Positions 19,901-28,842 are shown, counted from the stretch's first letter. The stretch: DNA of 64,000 nucleotides from Streptomyces sp. 6-11-2 (GCF_006540305.1 NZ_BJOR01000001.1:1178001-1242000); one strand, 5' to 3'. A program made the numbers and translations. The notes: a model not told the origin generated them from the letters alone.

Positions 19901-20062
19901 ACGGTTCCCCGCACCGGCCGGATCGCCCGGAACGGGCTTGCGGTGGTCCGCGGGGCCGTCGGGGGTCCGGGTCTGCTGTTCCCGGGCGGCGCGCAGGGCC
20001 CGGCGTGCCGCGTCGGCGGGGCGCTCGTCCATCAGGCCTCCCTCGGCGGGGCGCTCGTCCAT
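16931..20062 (-). CDS. SWIM zinc-finger protein with a very long repetitive, disordered N-terminus
   Basis: 1043-aa protein; relatives are usually 400-600 aa. The C-terminal ~400 residues are the conserved part: FAETWWGDAWVDALE, the repeat-like TLDDADWDRFLDAV, and the SWIM finger CSCPDHGHPCKH (CxC...CxH). The N-terminal ~630 residues are Ala/Pro/Ser/Gly-rich and built from tandem duplications: four ~36-aa units opening DESVPR (near 19430-19830), many GAPDAPSA-type units, and a 60-bp duplication at about 18175-18295. The start at 20062 overlaps the helicase stop (TGATG); a 30-bp duplication creates a second start at 20032. SWIM proteins beside SNF2 helicases are thought to bind DNA or helper proteins; the pairing implies a joint role. 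Confidence 0.85.
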   Translation of the reverse strand: MDERPAEGGLMDERPADAARRALRAAREQQTRTPDGPADHRKPVPGDPAGAGNRPGDAARDALRRAVNARRGDGPADDGATVQDADTDESVPRSEAASGGPVEGVASRWSAGARFSEVVRDADVDESVPRPEAPFGAPVDGAALRSAGAHFSEAVPEVDADESVPRSEAASGGPADGAASRRSVGARPAEAVPSADAAESVPRPEVPFGAPVDGAAPRRPAGARPSEAAREALRGALARRAARAEATQAETRAARRRTPAPRRATPPAPAESPAGTAAAHDGAGTHAGAPTGPFRTPPAAPGHDANAGGNSPTDQGSPEPRTFPPTPVSSGEDLATAGPLAAIPTAAWAAALRGVLTPTVTSGAPADGSPSRAPQDGGSVASHADTSPTPSGGSPNRTPQKGTPVAPSVATSSAPCDSPPNPTPQPGTLGANPDALSVGTEEWAPAGPPDGAWAAMGEGASERAPDAPSAAPRHCASAGTSGAPSVATGEGVPDGVSAGAPDAPSAAMRDSASAGTPGAPSATTRDGVSTGAPDAPWTGAPDAPSVGTADVPSAGTPEAPSAGRRAYGRQSSPSSAGAGSGSASFSPARDGAEPPAPPRVPRTMASPRRDGAEPPAPPQVPRTMASPRRDGELRRTFPAFPARAVEGERFAETWWGDAWVDALEEGALDVARLARGRGYARTGHVDAVTVTPGLVLAYVQGSRPRPYRVQVRLRTLDDADWDRFLDAVAERPGHIAALLDKEMPQSLADCGVPLLPGPGDLEPHCSCPDHGHPCKHAAALCYQTARLLDADPFVLLLLRGRGERELLDALSRLNATRAARAAQEREPEPFPGVRAGEALAERRRPPLPAPLPAPPHPEQPPVYPAAPGGPDPFALDQLATDAAARAHALLTTGRDPVGGLTLWQDAVRLAAARPGSGLTAATRSLYASLASATGRGTAELARAVAAWRQGGPEGLAVLEEPWDPPAGRFDRARPLLLAADLPAFRPWRNRLTHPRGHLQLRLGRDGLWYAYESEPDRDDWWPRGTPDLDPVGALTGLGPPGAV
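18172..18296. repeat. 60-bp tandem duplication inside the SWIM gene
   Basis: Two nearly identical 60-bp copies, each containing GGGGGAAGCCATGGTCCGGG, lie in frame and encode the duplicated PRTMASPRRDGAEPPAPP unit. Only one base pair in the alignment differs visibly (CCTGGGG versus CCCGGGG). Confidence 0.85.
19400..19830. repeat. Four ~108-bp in-frame repeats inside the SWIM gene
   Basis: Each unit encodes about 36 residues opening with (D/A)ESVPR(S/P)E and continuing with GGP or GAPVDGAA and then GARxSEA. Copies one and three, and copies two and four, are the closest pairs, which suggests duplication of a two-unit block. Confidence 0.75.
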
Positions 20063-20073
20063 CAGGCCTCCCT
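20014..20073. repeat. Perfect 30-bp tandem duplication carrying RBS and start codon
   Basis: 20014-20043 and 20044-20073 are identical. Each copy contains, on the minus strand, GAGGGAGG followed by CCTGATGGACGAG, so the SWIM gene has two complete initiation signals in the same frame, 30 bases apart. The upstream copy also contains the helicase stop codon. Confidence 0.9.
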
Positions 20074-23019
20074 CCGCAGCGAGACCAGGTCGGACAGCTC
20101 GCGGTCGGTCAGCTCCGTGAGCGCCGACTCGCCCGCGCCGAGGATCGCGTCGGCCAAGGCGCGCTTGGCGGCGAGCATCTCGGCGATACGGTCCTCCACG
20201 GTGCCCTCGGTGATCAGGCGGTGCACCTGGACCGGCTGGGTCTGGCCGATGCGATAGGCGCGGTCGGTGGCCTGCTCCTCGACCGCCGGGTTCCACCAGC
20301 GGTCGAAGTGGACGACGTGGCCCGCGCGCGTGAGGTTCAGGCCCGTGCCCGCCGCTTTCAGGGACAGTACGAGGACCGGGGTCGCGCCGCTCTGGAAGCG
20401 GTCCACCATGCGCTCGCGCTCCGGGACCGGCGTACCGCCGTGCAGCAGGTCCACCGGGACCGCGCGGGTGGTGAGGTGGGAGGTGATCAGGCGGGCCATG
20501 CCGACGTACTGGGTGAAGACCAGCGCCGAGCCGTCCTCGGCGAGCAGGGTGTCCAGCAGCTCGTCCAGGAGCGCCAGCTTCCCGGAGCGCGCCGCCAACC
20601 TGTCGCCGCCACGGGCGTGCTCCTCCTTGAGGTAGAGCGCCGGGTGGTCGCAGATCTGCTTCAGCGAGGTCAGCAGCTTCAGGACCAGCCCGCGCCGGGC
20701 CATGCCCTCGGCGGTCTCGATGGCGAGCATCGACTCGCGCACCACGGCCTCGTACAGCGCGGCCTGTTCGCGGGTGAGGGGGACGGGGTGGTCCGTCTCG
20801 GTCTTGGGCGGCAGCTCGGGGACGATGCCGGGGTCGGACTTCCTGCGGCGCAGCAGGAAGGGGCGTACCAGGCGGCCCAGACGCTGCACGGCCTCGCCGT
20901 TGTCCTCGGCCCCGCCGGTCTCCACCGCGCGGGCGTGCCGGGCACGGAAGGACTTCAGCGGGCCGAGGAGCCCGGGGGTGGTCCAGTCGAGCAGGGCCCA
21001 CAGTTCGGAGAGGTTGTTCTCCACGGGCGTGCCGGTGAGGGCCACGCGCGCGGGGGACGGGATCGTCCGCAGCGCCTTCGCGGTCGCCGAGTACGGGTTC
21101 TTGACGTGCTGGGCCTCGTCGGCGACGACCATGCCCCAGGGCTGCTCGGCCAGCAGGGGTGCCGCGGACCGCATCGTGCCGTACGTGGTGAGCGCGAAGC
21201 CTCCGTCGAGGCCGTCCAGGGTGCGGTCCTGGCCGTGGAAGCGGCGGACGGGGACGCCGGGGGCGAACCGGGTGATCTCCCGCTGCCAGTTGCCCAGCAG
21301 GGAGGCCGGGCAGACCACCAGGGTGGGTTCGTCGCGCGCCCGCTTGAGGTGCAGCGCGATGACGGTGACCGTCTTGCCGAGGCCCATGTCGTCGGCAAGG
21401 CAGCCGCCGAGGCCGAGCGAGGTCATGAGGTCGAGCCAGCCCAGACCGCGCAGTTGGTAGTCACGCAGGGTGGCGTCGAGGCCCGGCGGCGGTTCGGCGG
21501 GCCGTACGCCTGCCGTGAGCCGGTCCCGCAGGGTCGCCAGCGCGCCGACGGGCACCGCCTCGACCGTCTCGCCGTCGACCTCCGCCGTGCCGGTGAGGGC
21601 GACGGAGAGCGCGTCGACCGGGTCGAGCAGACCGAGTTCGCGCTTGCGGGCCTTGCGGACGAGGGCCGGGTCGACGAGCACCCAGCGGTCCCGCAGCCGC
21701 ACCACCGGGCGGTGGGCCTCGGCGAGCGCGTCCATCTCGGCGTCGCTGAGCGGATCGCCGCCGAGCGCCAACTGCCAGCGGAACCGCAGCAGTTCCTCAC
21801 CCTCGAAGAAGCCGGTGCCGTCCTTGGCGGAGCCCGGCGCGGGGCGCACCACCGCGGTCGCCGTGAGGTCCTGGGCCAGGTCGCGCGGCCAGTGCACGGC
21901 GACGCCTGCCGCGGCGAGCCGGGTCGCGGCCACGCCGAGCAGCTCGCTCACCTCGCCCTCGGAGAGGGCGAGGACGTCGGGCACCTCCTGCTCGGAGAGC
22001 CGGTCCAGCGGGGGCCAGACGCGGGCCGCGCGCCGTACGGCCAGGGCGGCGTCCACGCGTGCGCGTGGGCCGAACGCCGTGTCCGCCTCGCCCGCCCACA
22101 GGGCCGCCGCGTCGGCGACGAGGGTGGGGTCGGCGAGGCTGTGCACCTGGACGATCGCCGCGCCCGCGCTGCGGGTGGCCCGGTCGCCGTTGCCGCCGTC
22201 GCCGTCGAACAGGTTGTGCGCGGACAGATCCAGGCGGAGGGAGACGCGTACGCCCGCGTCCATGCCGGCGGCGACCTCGGCCGCCCAGTCGTGGGCGTGC
22301 GGCAGGTGCTGCGGCCCGCGGGCGGCGAAGGGTTTCCCGGAGGTGTGGGGTGCGGCCGGGGTGCGGGGCAGGGTGTCGGCGACCGCGTCGAGGAAGGCGC
22401 GCAGCAGCGCCTCCGGTTCGGGCAGGCGGAGCGGTCCGGAACCGGACAGCGGGACCGCGTGGCCCTCGTAGGGCAGGGCGGCGGCGATCGCGCGCAGGTG
22501 GGCGATGTCGTCCGGGTCGAGGGGGCCCGCGCGCCAGGCGTCGTGCCCGGTGGCGGTCAGGCCGGGCAGCAGCCGTCCACGGGCGACGAGCCGCAGCGCG
22601 TGCAGGGCGGCGGCGCCCCAGCATGCCGTGGCGGGATGGGCCGCCGGATCGTGCCGTGCCCGTACGAGGTGGGGCAGCGCGTCCTCGATCGGCAGCGACA
22701 GCGCGGACGCGCTCCTGCGCCGGGCCCCCGCCCCGTGCCGCCGCACGACGGTGAGCTCCGCAGGCTCCGGCCCACCGCCGCCCGGATGCGGCCCGGGCGT
22801 GCTCGTCGCTCCCTGTACGGCGCCCTCCGAGCGGGCGTCGGCCGCTCGACCGTTGCCGTCGGCGGGGTCGCGCCCCGCCCATACGTCGCCGCTCGGGTCC
22901 CAGAAGGCGATGCGGCTGTCGCGCGGAAGGGAGGCGGGGAGGAAGACGGCGGCGAGGCGGGGGGACACGGACAACGGGCGCGTCGCGCTGTCCGTCGCTC
23001 CGACAGCCATGTCGCTCAT
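20062..23019 (-). CDS. SNF2-family DEAD/DEAH-like helicase/translocase
   Basis: 985-aa Swi2/Snf2 ATPase. The N-terminal ~430 residues form the SNF2-associated bacterial region; the ATPase follows with motif I DDMGLGKTVTVIA, motif II DEAQHVKN, motif III LTGTPVENNLSELW, then in the second lobe SALVFTQYVGMARLI, VLVLSLKAAGTGLNLTRA and motif VI QATDRAYRIGQ. Such enzymes translocate on double-stranded DNA to remodel protein-DNA complexes. ATG 23019 is used because GGGAGG lies 11 nt upstream; the in-frame GTG at 23031 falls inside that site. Its stop overlaps the start of the SWIM gene (TGATG), so the two are co-translated. Confidence 0.93.
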   Translation of the reverse strand: MSDMAVGATDSATRPLSVSPRLAAVFLPASLPRDSRIAFWDPSGDVWAGRDPADGNGRAADARSEGAVQGATSTPGPHPGGGGPEPAELTVVRRHGAGARRRSASALSLPIEDALPHLVRARHDPAAHPATACWGAAALHALRLVARGRLLPGLTATGHDAWRAGPLDPDDIAHLRAIAAALPYEGHAVPLSGSGPLRLPEPEALLRAFLDAVADTLPRTPAAPHTSGKPFAARGPQHLPHAHDWAAEVAAGMDAGVRVSLRLDLSAHNLFDGDGGNGDRATRSAGAAIVQVHSLADPTLVADAAALWAGEADTAFGPRARVDAALAVRRAARVWPPLDRLSEQEVPDVLALSEGEVSELLGVAATRLAAAGVAVHWPRDLAQDLTATAVVRPAPGSAKDGTGFFEGEELLRFRWQLALGGDPLSDAEMDALAEAHRPVVRLRDRWVLVDPALVRKARKRELGLLDPVDALSVALTGTAEVDGETVEAVPVGALATLRDRLTAGVRPAEPPPGLDATLRDYQLRGLGWLDLMTSLGLGGCLADDMGLGKTVTVIALHLKRARDEPTLVVCPASLLGNWQREITRFAPGVPVRRFHGQDRTLDGLDGGFALTTYGTMRSAAPLLAEQPWGMVVADEAQHVKNPYSATAKALRTIPSPARVALTGTPVENNLSELWALLDWTTPGLLGPLKSFRARHARAVETGGAEDNGEAVQRLGRLVRPFLLRRRKSDPGIVPELPPKTETDHPVPLTREQAALYEAVVRESMLAIETAEGMARRGLVLKLLTSLKQICDHPALYLKEEHARGGDRLAARSGKLALLDELLDTLLAEDGSALVFTQYVGMARLITSHLTTRAVPVDLLHGGTPVPERERMVDRFQSGATPVLVLSLKAAGTGLNLTRAGHVVHFDRWWNPAVEEQATDRAYRIGQTQPVQVHRLITEGTVEDRIAEMLAAKRALADAILGAGESALTELTDRELSDLVSLRREA

Positions 23020-23122
23020 ACGTTCTGTCACCTCCCGCTCGCAGTCCGGCCCAGTCGTCTCCGACTGTACGGGCGGGGTCCGACAATCGGCTCCAGCGGC
23101 CTGGATCGGGCCACGGCCGGCA

Positions 23123-23698
23123 TCAGGGGACGGTGCGGGAGACGACGTAGACCATCGGCAGGACCGGGTTGGACAGGTTCACGACCACGTCCTGCGTGGG
23201 GGCGGGGTTCTTCTGGCCGTGGGTGAGGCCCCACCAGGGGCCGGTGCTGGTGAAGGTCCAGCCGGTGGTCTTCTTGTCCCGGGCGCCGACGGTGACGGCG
23301 CCCTCCTTCAGGTCGCTCCGGTTGACTCCCATGGCCTCCAGGAAGGAGGTGAGGCCCGGTTCGGTGGTCCGGAACTGGACGTAGAGACGGCTGGTCTTCC
23401 AGTTGTTCGTCTCGTAGTAGGAGACCTTGTCGGCCGGGTGCGGGATCGGCACCTGGTAGAGGCGGCGCTGGACCTTGGACGGGTAGCCGGGCGCGAGGCC
23501 CTTCACCGCGTACCGGGCCTCCTTGTCCTTGCCGCTGTCGCGGCTCTGGTTGGCGGAGATCACCAGGTAACCGGCCGGGACGCCGATGAGCAGCCCGATG
23601 ATCAGCAGGGTGAGGGTCCTGCGGCGGTTGCGGTGCCGGCGGTCCTCGACACGCGGCGGCCGCCCGTCCGGGGGCGCCGCCTGGCGTGGCAACGACAT
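23123..23698 (-). CDS. Conserved single-pass membrane protein
   Basis: 191-aa protein with a basic N-terminus (RVEDRRHRNRRR), one transmembrane helix (TLTLLIIGLLIGVPAGYLVI, residues ~28-47) and an extracytoplasmic domain of about 140 residues rich in beta-type segments (SRLYVQFRTTEPGLTSFLEA, TGWTFTSTGPWWGL). No catalytic motif is seen. The gene follows the ROK kinase with a 2-base gap, so it is co-transcribed, but nothing links it functionally to sugar use. Unknown function. Confidence 0.75.
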   Translation of the reverse strand: MSLPRQAAPPDGRPPRVEDRRHRNRRRTLTLLIIGLLIGVPAGYLVISANQSRDSGKDKEARYAVKGLAPGYPSKVQRRLYQVPIPHPADKVSYYETNNWKTSRLYVQFRTTEPGLTSFLEAMGVNRSDLKEGAVTVGARDKKTTGWTFTSTGPWWGLTHGQKNPAPTQDVVVNLSNPVLPMVYVVSRTVP

Positions 23699-23700
23699 CG

Positions 23701-24849
23701 TCACAGCGCCTCCCGGGCCGCGCGCCGCGCCTGCGCGTACCGCTCGTAGCGCTCGTACCGCTCGACCCGGCGCCGCTTGGCACGCCGGAAGCGGCGGGCG
23801 ACCAGCCGGGCGAGGTCTGCGGCGCCGACCATGCCGGCCTCGGGACCGAGCTGGGCGCGGGTGATACGGGCCTCGGGACGGTAGCCGCGGCCGGTGAGGT
23901 GCCGTTTGAACGCGTCCCGCGCGGGGCCGATCAGCAGGTCGTCGGCCGCGGAGACCCCGCCGCCGATGACGAAGCAGGACGGGTCGAGGGCGGCGGCCAG
24001 GTTGGCGATACCGACGCCGAGCCACTGGCCGATGTCCTCGAGCAGTTCGATGCACATGGCGTCGCCCTCGCGGGCCAGCTCGGTGATCATCGGCCCGGTG
24101 ATGTCGGCGATGTCCCCTTTGACGTGCTCGATGATCCCGTAGGCGACCGGGGAGTCGGCCGCGGCCAGCTCACGCGCCTCGCGCACCAGGGCGTTGCCCG
24201 AGCTGTACTGCTCCCAGCAGCCGCGGTTGCCGCACGGGCAGCGGTGGCCGCCGGGCACGACCTGCATGTGCCCGAACTCGCCCGCGACACCGAATTTTCC
24301 CCGCTTGACCTGGCCGTCCTCCAGGATCGCGCCGCCGATCCCGGTACCCAGCGTGATCATGACGAGGTGGTCCTCGTCGCGGCCCGCGCCGAAGCGCCAC
24401 TCGGCCCAGGCGGCGGCGTTGGCGTCGTTGTCCACCAGGACCGGCACGGACAGGCGTTCGGAGAGGCGGTCACGCAGGGGTTCGTTGCGCCAGGACAGGT
24501 GGGGGGCGAACAGCACGCGGTTGCGGTCGGCGTCGACCCAGCCGGCCGCGCCGATGCCGACCGCGTGCACGTCGTGCCGGTCGGACAGGTCGAGGACCAG
24601 TTCGACGATGGTGTCCTCGACGACCTGCGGGCTCTTGGACTTGTCCGGGGTCTCCGTGCGGAGCCGCTCCAGGATGTTGCCGTCGGCGTCGACGACGCCC
24701 GCCATCACCTTGGTGCCGCCGATGTCGATGCCCACCGTGGGGACGCGGGGTGCGGTCAGGTGGGAGCGCCGCTCCCGGGTACCGACCGTGCGCAGTACGG
24801 GGGCGCGGCGGGAGCCGATGGGGGCGGTGAGGTCGCGGTAGGTGCTCAT
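23701..24849 (-). CDS. ROK-family sugar kinase (glucokinase-like)
   Basis: 382-aa ROK protein. ATP site GIDIGGTKVMAGV (about residues 38-50), catalytic Asp in VDNDANAAA, LGTGIGGAI, the ROK zinc motif CPCGNRGCWEQYSSG and the adenosine motif GGGVSAADDL are all visible; no N-terminal DNA-binding domain is present, so this is an enzyme, not a ROK repressor. It is longer than the usual ~317 aa because of a 37-residue N-terminal extension and an Arg/Tyr-rich C-terminal tail (RRAKRRRVERYERYERY). Next to a sugar importer on the same strand, it probably phosphorylates the imported sugar. Confidence 0.88.
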   Translation of the reverse strand: MSTYRDLTAPIGSRRAPVLRTVGTRERRSHLTAPRVPTVGIDIGGTKVMAGVVDADGNILERLRTETPDKSKSPQVVEDTIVELVLDLSDRHDVHAVGIGAAGWVDADRNRVLFAPHLSWRNEPLRDRLSERLSVPVLVDNDANAAAWAEWRFGAGRDEDHLVMITLGTGIGGAILEDGQVKRGKFGVAGEFGHMQVVPGGHRCPCGNRGCWEQYSSGNALVREARELAAADSPVAYGIIEHVKGDIADITGPMITELAREGDAMCIELLEDIGQWLGVGIANLAAALDPSCFVIGGGVSAADDLLIGPARDAFKRHLTGRGYRPEARITRAQLGPEAGMVGAADLARLVARRFRRAKRRRVERYERYERYAQARRAAREAL

Positions 24850-24991
24850 CGGGCCCGATTCTGCCGCACGGTGGTTAAGGGTTCCGTTCGGGGCACCGAG
24901 GGGTCGGTGCCCGGTTTGTACGGGATGCGGACGTGTCGGGGTCGTCGCGTCCGCGCTGCGGAGCGGCATGATGCCACAACCCCGCGGGCCC

Positions 24992-25783
24992 TCAGGTCCC
25001 TTGCAGCTCATGGCGTAGATCGTCCAGGTCGGTGCCGCCCGCCATCTGCCGGGTCAGCTCGTCCAGGGTGATCCCGTCCCGAGTGTGATGACCGACCATG
25101 GCACCCCGCCTCAGCAGGACGAATCGGTCACCTACAAGGTACGCGTGATGCGGGTTGTGGGTGATCAGCACAACACCCAGACCCTGGTCGCGGGCCGCCG
25201 CCACATACCTCAGCACCACGCCCGACTGCTTCACGCCGAGCGCCGCGGTCGGCTCGTCCAGGACGAGCACCTTCGCGCCGAGGTACACCGCGCGCGCGAT
25301 GGCGACGCACTGGCGCTCGCCGCCCGACAGGGTGCCGATGGGCTGGTCGACGTCGCGCAGGTCGATTCCCATCCGCAGCAGTTCGGCCCGCGCCGTCCTG
25401 CGCATGAGGTCGACGTCCAGGCGCTTGAAGGGGCCGGCCCCCTTGCGGGGCTCGGAGCCGAGGAAGAAGTTCCGCCAGACCGGCATGAGGCCCACGACCG
25501 CCAGGTCCTGGTACACCGTGGCGATGCCCCGGTCCAGGGCGTCGCGCGGTGAGGTGAGCCGGGTCTCCTCGCCGTCGACGCGCAGGACGCCTTCGTCGTG
25601 CTGGTGCAGTCCCGCGATGATCTTGATCAGGGTCGACTTGCCGGCGCCGTTGTCGCCCAGGACGCAGGTGATCTCCCCGGCGTGGACCTCCAGGCCGACG
25701 TCCTCCAGGGCGCGGACACCGCCGTAGTGCTTGCTGACGCCGGACAGCTCCACGAGTGCCGTGCGTGCTTCGGTCTGCGTCAC
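24992..25783 (-). CDS. Sugar ABC importer ATPase
   Basis: 263-aa ATP-binding subunit with a single ABC domain: Walker [10 protein letters not shown], signature TLSGGERQ and Walker [12 protein letters not shown]. Ribose-type importers usually use a fused double ATPase of ~500 aa; this single-domain form resembles FrcA of fructose-type systems. The GTG start at 25783 overlaps the permease stop (GTGA), so translation is coupled. With the permease and binding protein it forms a complete importer. Confidence 0.9.
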   Translation of the reverse strand: MTQTEARTALVELSGVSKHYGGVRALEDVGLEVHAGEITCVLGDNGAGKSTLIKIIAGLHQHDEGVLRVDGEETRLTSPRDALDRGIATVYQDLAVVGLMPVWRNFFLGSEPRKGAGPFKRLDVDLMRRTARAELLRMGIDLRDVDQPIGTLSGGERQCVAIARAVYLGAKVLVLDEPTAALGVKQSGVVLRYVAAARDQGLGVVLITHNPHHAYLVGDRFVLLRRGAMVGHHTRDGITLDELTRQMAGGTDLDDLRHELQGT

Positions 25784-26844
25784 TTGGTGGCCTCCGCCCG
25801 CCTGCGGACCCAGGTGTTGAGCAGGGTCGCGAGGAGCAGCATCGCTCCGAGGAAGAACTTGAACCAGTCGGGGTTCCACTCGGCGAAGACGATGCCCTTG
25901 CTGGTCATGCCGAACAGGAGGGCGCCGACCGCCGAGCCGATGGCGCTGCCGTAGCCGCCGGTGATCAGGCAGCCGCCGATGACGGCGGCGATGATGTAGA
26001 TCAGCTCGTTGCCGACGCCCTCGCCGGACTGCACCGCGTCGAAGGAGAAGAGCAGGTGCTGCCCGCAGATCCAGGCGCCGAGACCCACGCCCATGTAGAG
26101 GCCGGTCTTGGTTCCGGTGACCGGTACGCCGACCGCGCGGGCCGCGTCCTTGTTGCCGCCGACCGCGAAGATCCAGTTGCCGGTGCGGGTGCGCAGCAGG
26201 ATCCAGGAGGCGAGGGCGACCAGGCCGAGCCACCACAGGATGGTGACCTTGACGTCGACGCCGCCGATGGTGAGCGTCGAGGCGAACACCGCGTGCGCGC
26301 TGGAGAAGCCCTCCATGTCGCCGATCGTCTTGGTGGAGACGGTGCCGTCGATCAGCTTGGTGAAGCCGAGGTTCATCCCGGTCAGCATCAGGAAGGTGCC
26401 CAGGGTGACGATGAAGCTGGGCAGCCGGGTACGGGTCAGCATGAAGCCGTTGAAGGCGCCGATCGCCAAAGTGACCAGGAGCGATACGCCGACTCCCACC
26501 CAGACGTTCGCGGTCATCTGGTAGCTGAACATCGAGGAGACCAGCGCGGAGGACGTCACCATCACGCCCGCCGACAGGTCGAACTCGCCGCCGATCATCA
26601 GCAGCGCGACCGGAACCGCCATGATGCCGATGGTCGAGGACGCGTACAGGACGGTGCTGAGGCTGGAGGCGCGCAGGAAGCCGTCTGCGGCGCAGGCGAA
26701 GAAGACGAAGACGGCGATCGCGCCGACGACCGAGCCGAGCTCGGGACGGGTGAGCAGTCTGCGCAGCGCCGAGTTCTGCGGAAACGTTTCGGCAGCGGAG
26801 GTCTCGGGGTGGGCGGCAGGGCGGTTCGTGGTCGTCCCGGTCAT
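25780..26844 (-). CDS. Sugar ABC importer permease (RbsC/FrcC type)
   Basis: 354-aa integral membrane protein with about ten hydrophobic segments (for example [20 protein letters not shown] and IAVFVFF-type stretches) and the family loop [19 protein letters not shown], equivalent to the GGIDLSVG loop of RbsC. ATG 26844 overlaps the stop of the binding-protein gene (ATGA). Middle gene of the three-gene importer operon. Confidence 0.92.
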   Translation of the reverse strand: MTGTTTNRPAAHPETSAAETFPQNSALRRLLTRPELGSVVGAIAVFVFFACAADGFLRASSLSTVLYASSTIGIMAVPVALLMIGGEFDLSAGVMVTSSALVSSMFSYQMTANVWVGVGVSLLVTLAIGAFNGFMLTRTRLPSFIVTLGTFLMLTGMNLGFTKLIDGTVSTKTIGDMEGFSSAHAVFASTLTIGGVDVKVTILWWLGLVALASWILLRTRTGNWIFAVGGNKDAARAVGVPVTGTKTGLYMGVGLGAWICGQHLLFSFDAVQSGEGVGNELIYIIAAVIGGCLITGGYGSAIGSAVGALLFGMTSKGIVFAEWNPDWFKFFLGAMLLLATLLNTWVRRRAEATK

Positions 26845-27845
26845 CGGGTGCCCCGCTTCGTGTACTCCTCCAGCGTGGCCGCCTGGTCCTTGGTGACGAT
26901 CTGCGGGCCGGTGAGCACCGGCCGGCCGCCGCCGAGGACGTCGCCGTTGTACTTGTAGAGCCAGAGCAGGTCGACGGCCTGGTAGCCCTGGAGGTAGGGC
27001 TGCTGGTCGACGGCGAAGCCGAGCGTGCCGTCCTTGAGCTCGGCGGCGACCTTGGCGTTCAGGTCGAAGGTGTCGACCTCGGCCCTGCTGCCTGCGTCGG
27101 CCTTCGCCTTGACGGCGGTGTCCGCGTACGGGGCGCCGAGCGTGACGACCGCGTCGACGGACCTGTCCGCCTGGAGCCTGGCGCCGATCGCGGCCTGCGT
27201 GTCCGGCATGTTGGTGCCGTTGACGTAGAGGTTCTCGACCGTGCCGGAGAAGGTCTTCGCCACCCCGGCACAGCGCTGCTCGTGCCCGACGTTGCCCTGC
27301 TCGTGCAGGACGCAGAGCACCTTCTTCCTTCCGCGCTCGGTCAGCTCCTGCCCGACGGCCTCACCGGCGACGGTCTCGTCCTGGCCGACGTGCGTAAGGG
27401 CGCCGAACGCCTTGGACTGCGCGGATCCGGAGTTGACCGTGATCACCGGGATGCCGGCCTTCTCGGCGCGGGCCACGGCGGCCTTGAGCGCGTCGGGCTT
27501 GGCGAGGGTGACGATGATGCCGTCGACCTTCTTGTCCACCGCGGCGTCCACGAGCTGGGCCTGCTGCTGGGCCTCGGCGTCGTGCGAGTACAGGAAGTTG
27601 ATGTTGTCCTTGACCGCGGCCTGCTTGGCGCCGCTCTGCACGATGTCCCAGAACGTGTCGCCGTCCCCGGAGTGCGTGATCATCGCGAAGGTCCAGCGGG
27701 GGGTGTTCACGGCGGCTCTGCCCTGGGCCGCCGCGGCCTTGCGGGCGTCCTCCGCCCGCTTGCCGCCGGTGCTGCTGCACCCCGCCAGCGACAGGGACAG
27801 TGCCCCTGTCAGCGCGATGACTACCCAGGTTGGAAACCGTGCCAC
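26841..27845 (-). CDS. Sugar-binding lipoprotein of the ABC importer
   Basis: 334-aa periplasmic-binding-protein-like lipoprotein. The signal sequence ends in the lipobox LAGC (about residue 22), so it is anchored outside the membrane. The mature part is a type I (ribose/LacI-like) fold: [20 protein letters not shown] at its start and [18 protein letters not shown] in the middle. The ligand is not predictable; the ROK kinase and Gfo/Idh enzyme nearby fit a hexose or cyclitol. First gene of its operon, start GTG 27845 with GAAGGG upstream. Confidence 0.9.
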   Translation of the reverse strand: MARFPTWVVIALTGALSLSLAGCSSTGGKRAEDARKAAAAQGRAAVNTPRWTFAMITHSGDGDTFWDIVQSGAKQAAVKDNINFLYSHDAEAQQQAQLVDAAVDKKVDGIIVTLAKPDALKAAVARAEKAGIPVITVNSGSAQSKAFGALTHVGQDETVAGEAVGQELTERGRKKVLCVLHEQGNVGHEQRCAGVAKTFSGTVENLYVNGTNMPDTQAAIGARLQADRSVDAVVTLGAPYADTAVKAKADAGSRAEVDTFDLNAKVAAELKDGTLGFAVDQQPYLQGYQAVDLLWLYKYNGDVLGGGRPVLTGPQIVTKDQAATLEEYTKRGTR

Positions 27846-27961
27846 GAGGCCGTGCCCTTCTTGCTGTGCCCGAACGTACGCAAGGGGCCGATGACCATCC
27901 CACCAGCCCCGAACGTTCCATTATCGGACACCGGAACCACTGGTTCCGCGGCCGGGGAGTG

Positions 27962-27986
27962 GTGACCGGTCACATTGTCCGGACAT
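27962..27986. promoter_or_regulatory. Two palindromes upstream of the ABC operon, one shared with the GntR promoter
   Basis: GTGACCGGTCAC (27962-27973) is a perfect 12-bp palindrome followed at once by TGTCCGGACA (27976-27985). The second is identical to the centre of the palindrome at 28843-28854 on the other side of the GntR gene, so it is probably a GntR operator about 135 bp upstream of the ABC operon. Confidence 0.6.
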
Positions 27987-28028
27987 GAGGAGGGTGCCTG
28001 GATCACACCGGGCGGGCGCAGGGCACGG

Positions 28029-28793
28029 TCAGGGGCGTACGAGGAGCTGGAACTCGAAGGAGTAACGGGAGGGCCGGTAGGTGTGCGTGCCGTACTCCAC
28101 CGCGCGGCCGGTGTCGTCGAAGGTGGTGCGCTGCATGGTGAGCAGCGGGGCGCCCTCGGCCTCGGTGAGCCGCTCGGCCTCGGCGGAGGAGGCGGCGCGG
28201 GCGCCGATGCACTGGCGAGCGCTGTGCAGGGTGATCCCGGCGGCGCGCATCAGCCGGTACAGGCCGGTGGACTCCAGCTGACCGGTGTCCAGGTCGAGCA
28301 GTCCGGGCGGCAGGTAGTTGGTCAGATACGCCATCGGCTCGCCGTGGGTCAGGCGCAGCCGTTCGACGCGGTGGACCTCCTCGCCCTCGGCCACCCCGAG
28401 CGCGGCGGCGACCTCGGCGGAGGCCGGGACCACCGTGTTGACCAGGACCTTCGTCGCCGGGCGCTGACCGGCCGCCTCCAGGTCGTCGTAGAGGCTGCTC
28501 AGCTCCAGCGGGCGCTTGACGCGGCTGTGCACGACCTGCGTGCCGACACCGCGGCGACGTACCAGGAGGCCCTTGTCGACCAGCGACTGGATGGCCTGGC
28601 GGACGGTGGGCCGGGACAGGCCGAGCCGCGCGGCGAGCTCGATCTCGTTGCCCAGCAGGCTGCCGGGGGTGAGGCTGCCGTGTTCGATCGCGGCCTCGAG
28701 CTGCTGGGACAACTGGAAGTACAGCGGTACCGGGGAACTCCGGTCCACATGGAGTTCGAGTGAGACGGTGGGGTCCACTTCTGGTTTCGGCAC
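28029..28793 (-). CDS. GntR/HutC-family regulator with UTRA domain
   Basis: 254-aa repressor. The N-terminal winged helix reads NEIELAARLGLSRPTVRQA then LVDKGLLVRRRGVGT (about residues 45-80); the C-terminal ~150 residues are a UTRA ligand domain (VERLRLTHGEPMAYLTNYLP and SRYSFEFQLLVRP end). HutC/DasR-like proteins of this shape bind phosphorylated sugars or similar small molecules. GTG 28793 (MPKPEVDP) gives the family start; the frame extends to 28961 only as noise. It lies between its two presumed targets, each with a TGTCCGGACA site. Confidence 0.88.
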   Translation of the reverse strand: MPKPEVDPTVSLELHVDRSSPVPLYFQLSQQLEAAIEHGSLTPGSLLGNEIELAARLGLSRPTVRQAIQSLVDKGLLVRRRGVGTQVVHSRVKRPLELSSLYDDLEAAGQRPATKVLVNTVVPASAEVAAALGVAEGEEVHRVERLRLTHGEPMAYLTNYLPPGLLDLDTGQLESTGLYRLMRAAGITLHSARQCIGARAASSAEAERLTEAEGAPLLTMQRTTFDDTGRAVEYGTHTYRPSRYSFEFQLLVRP

Positions 28794-28842
28794 GGCCCGA
28801 GCGTAGCTCCGCGGCCGGTTGACGGGAAGTCGTGAAGTCCGA

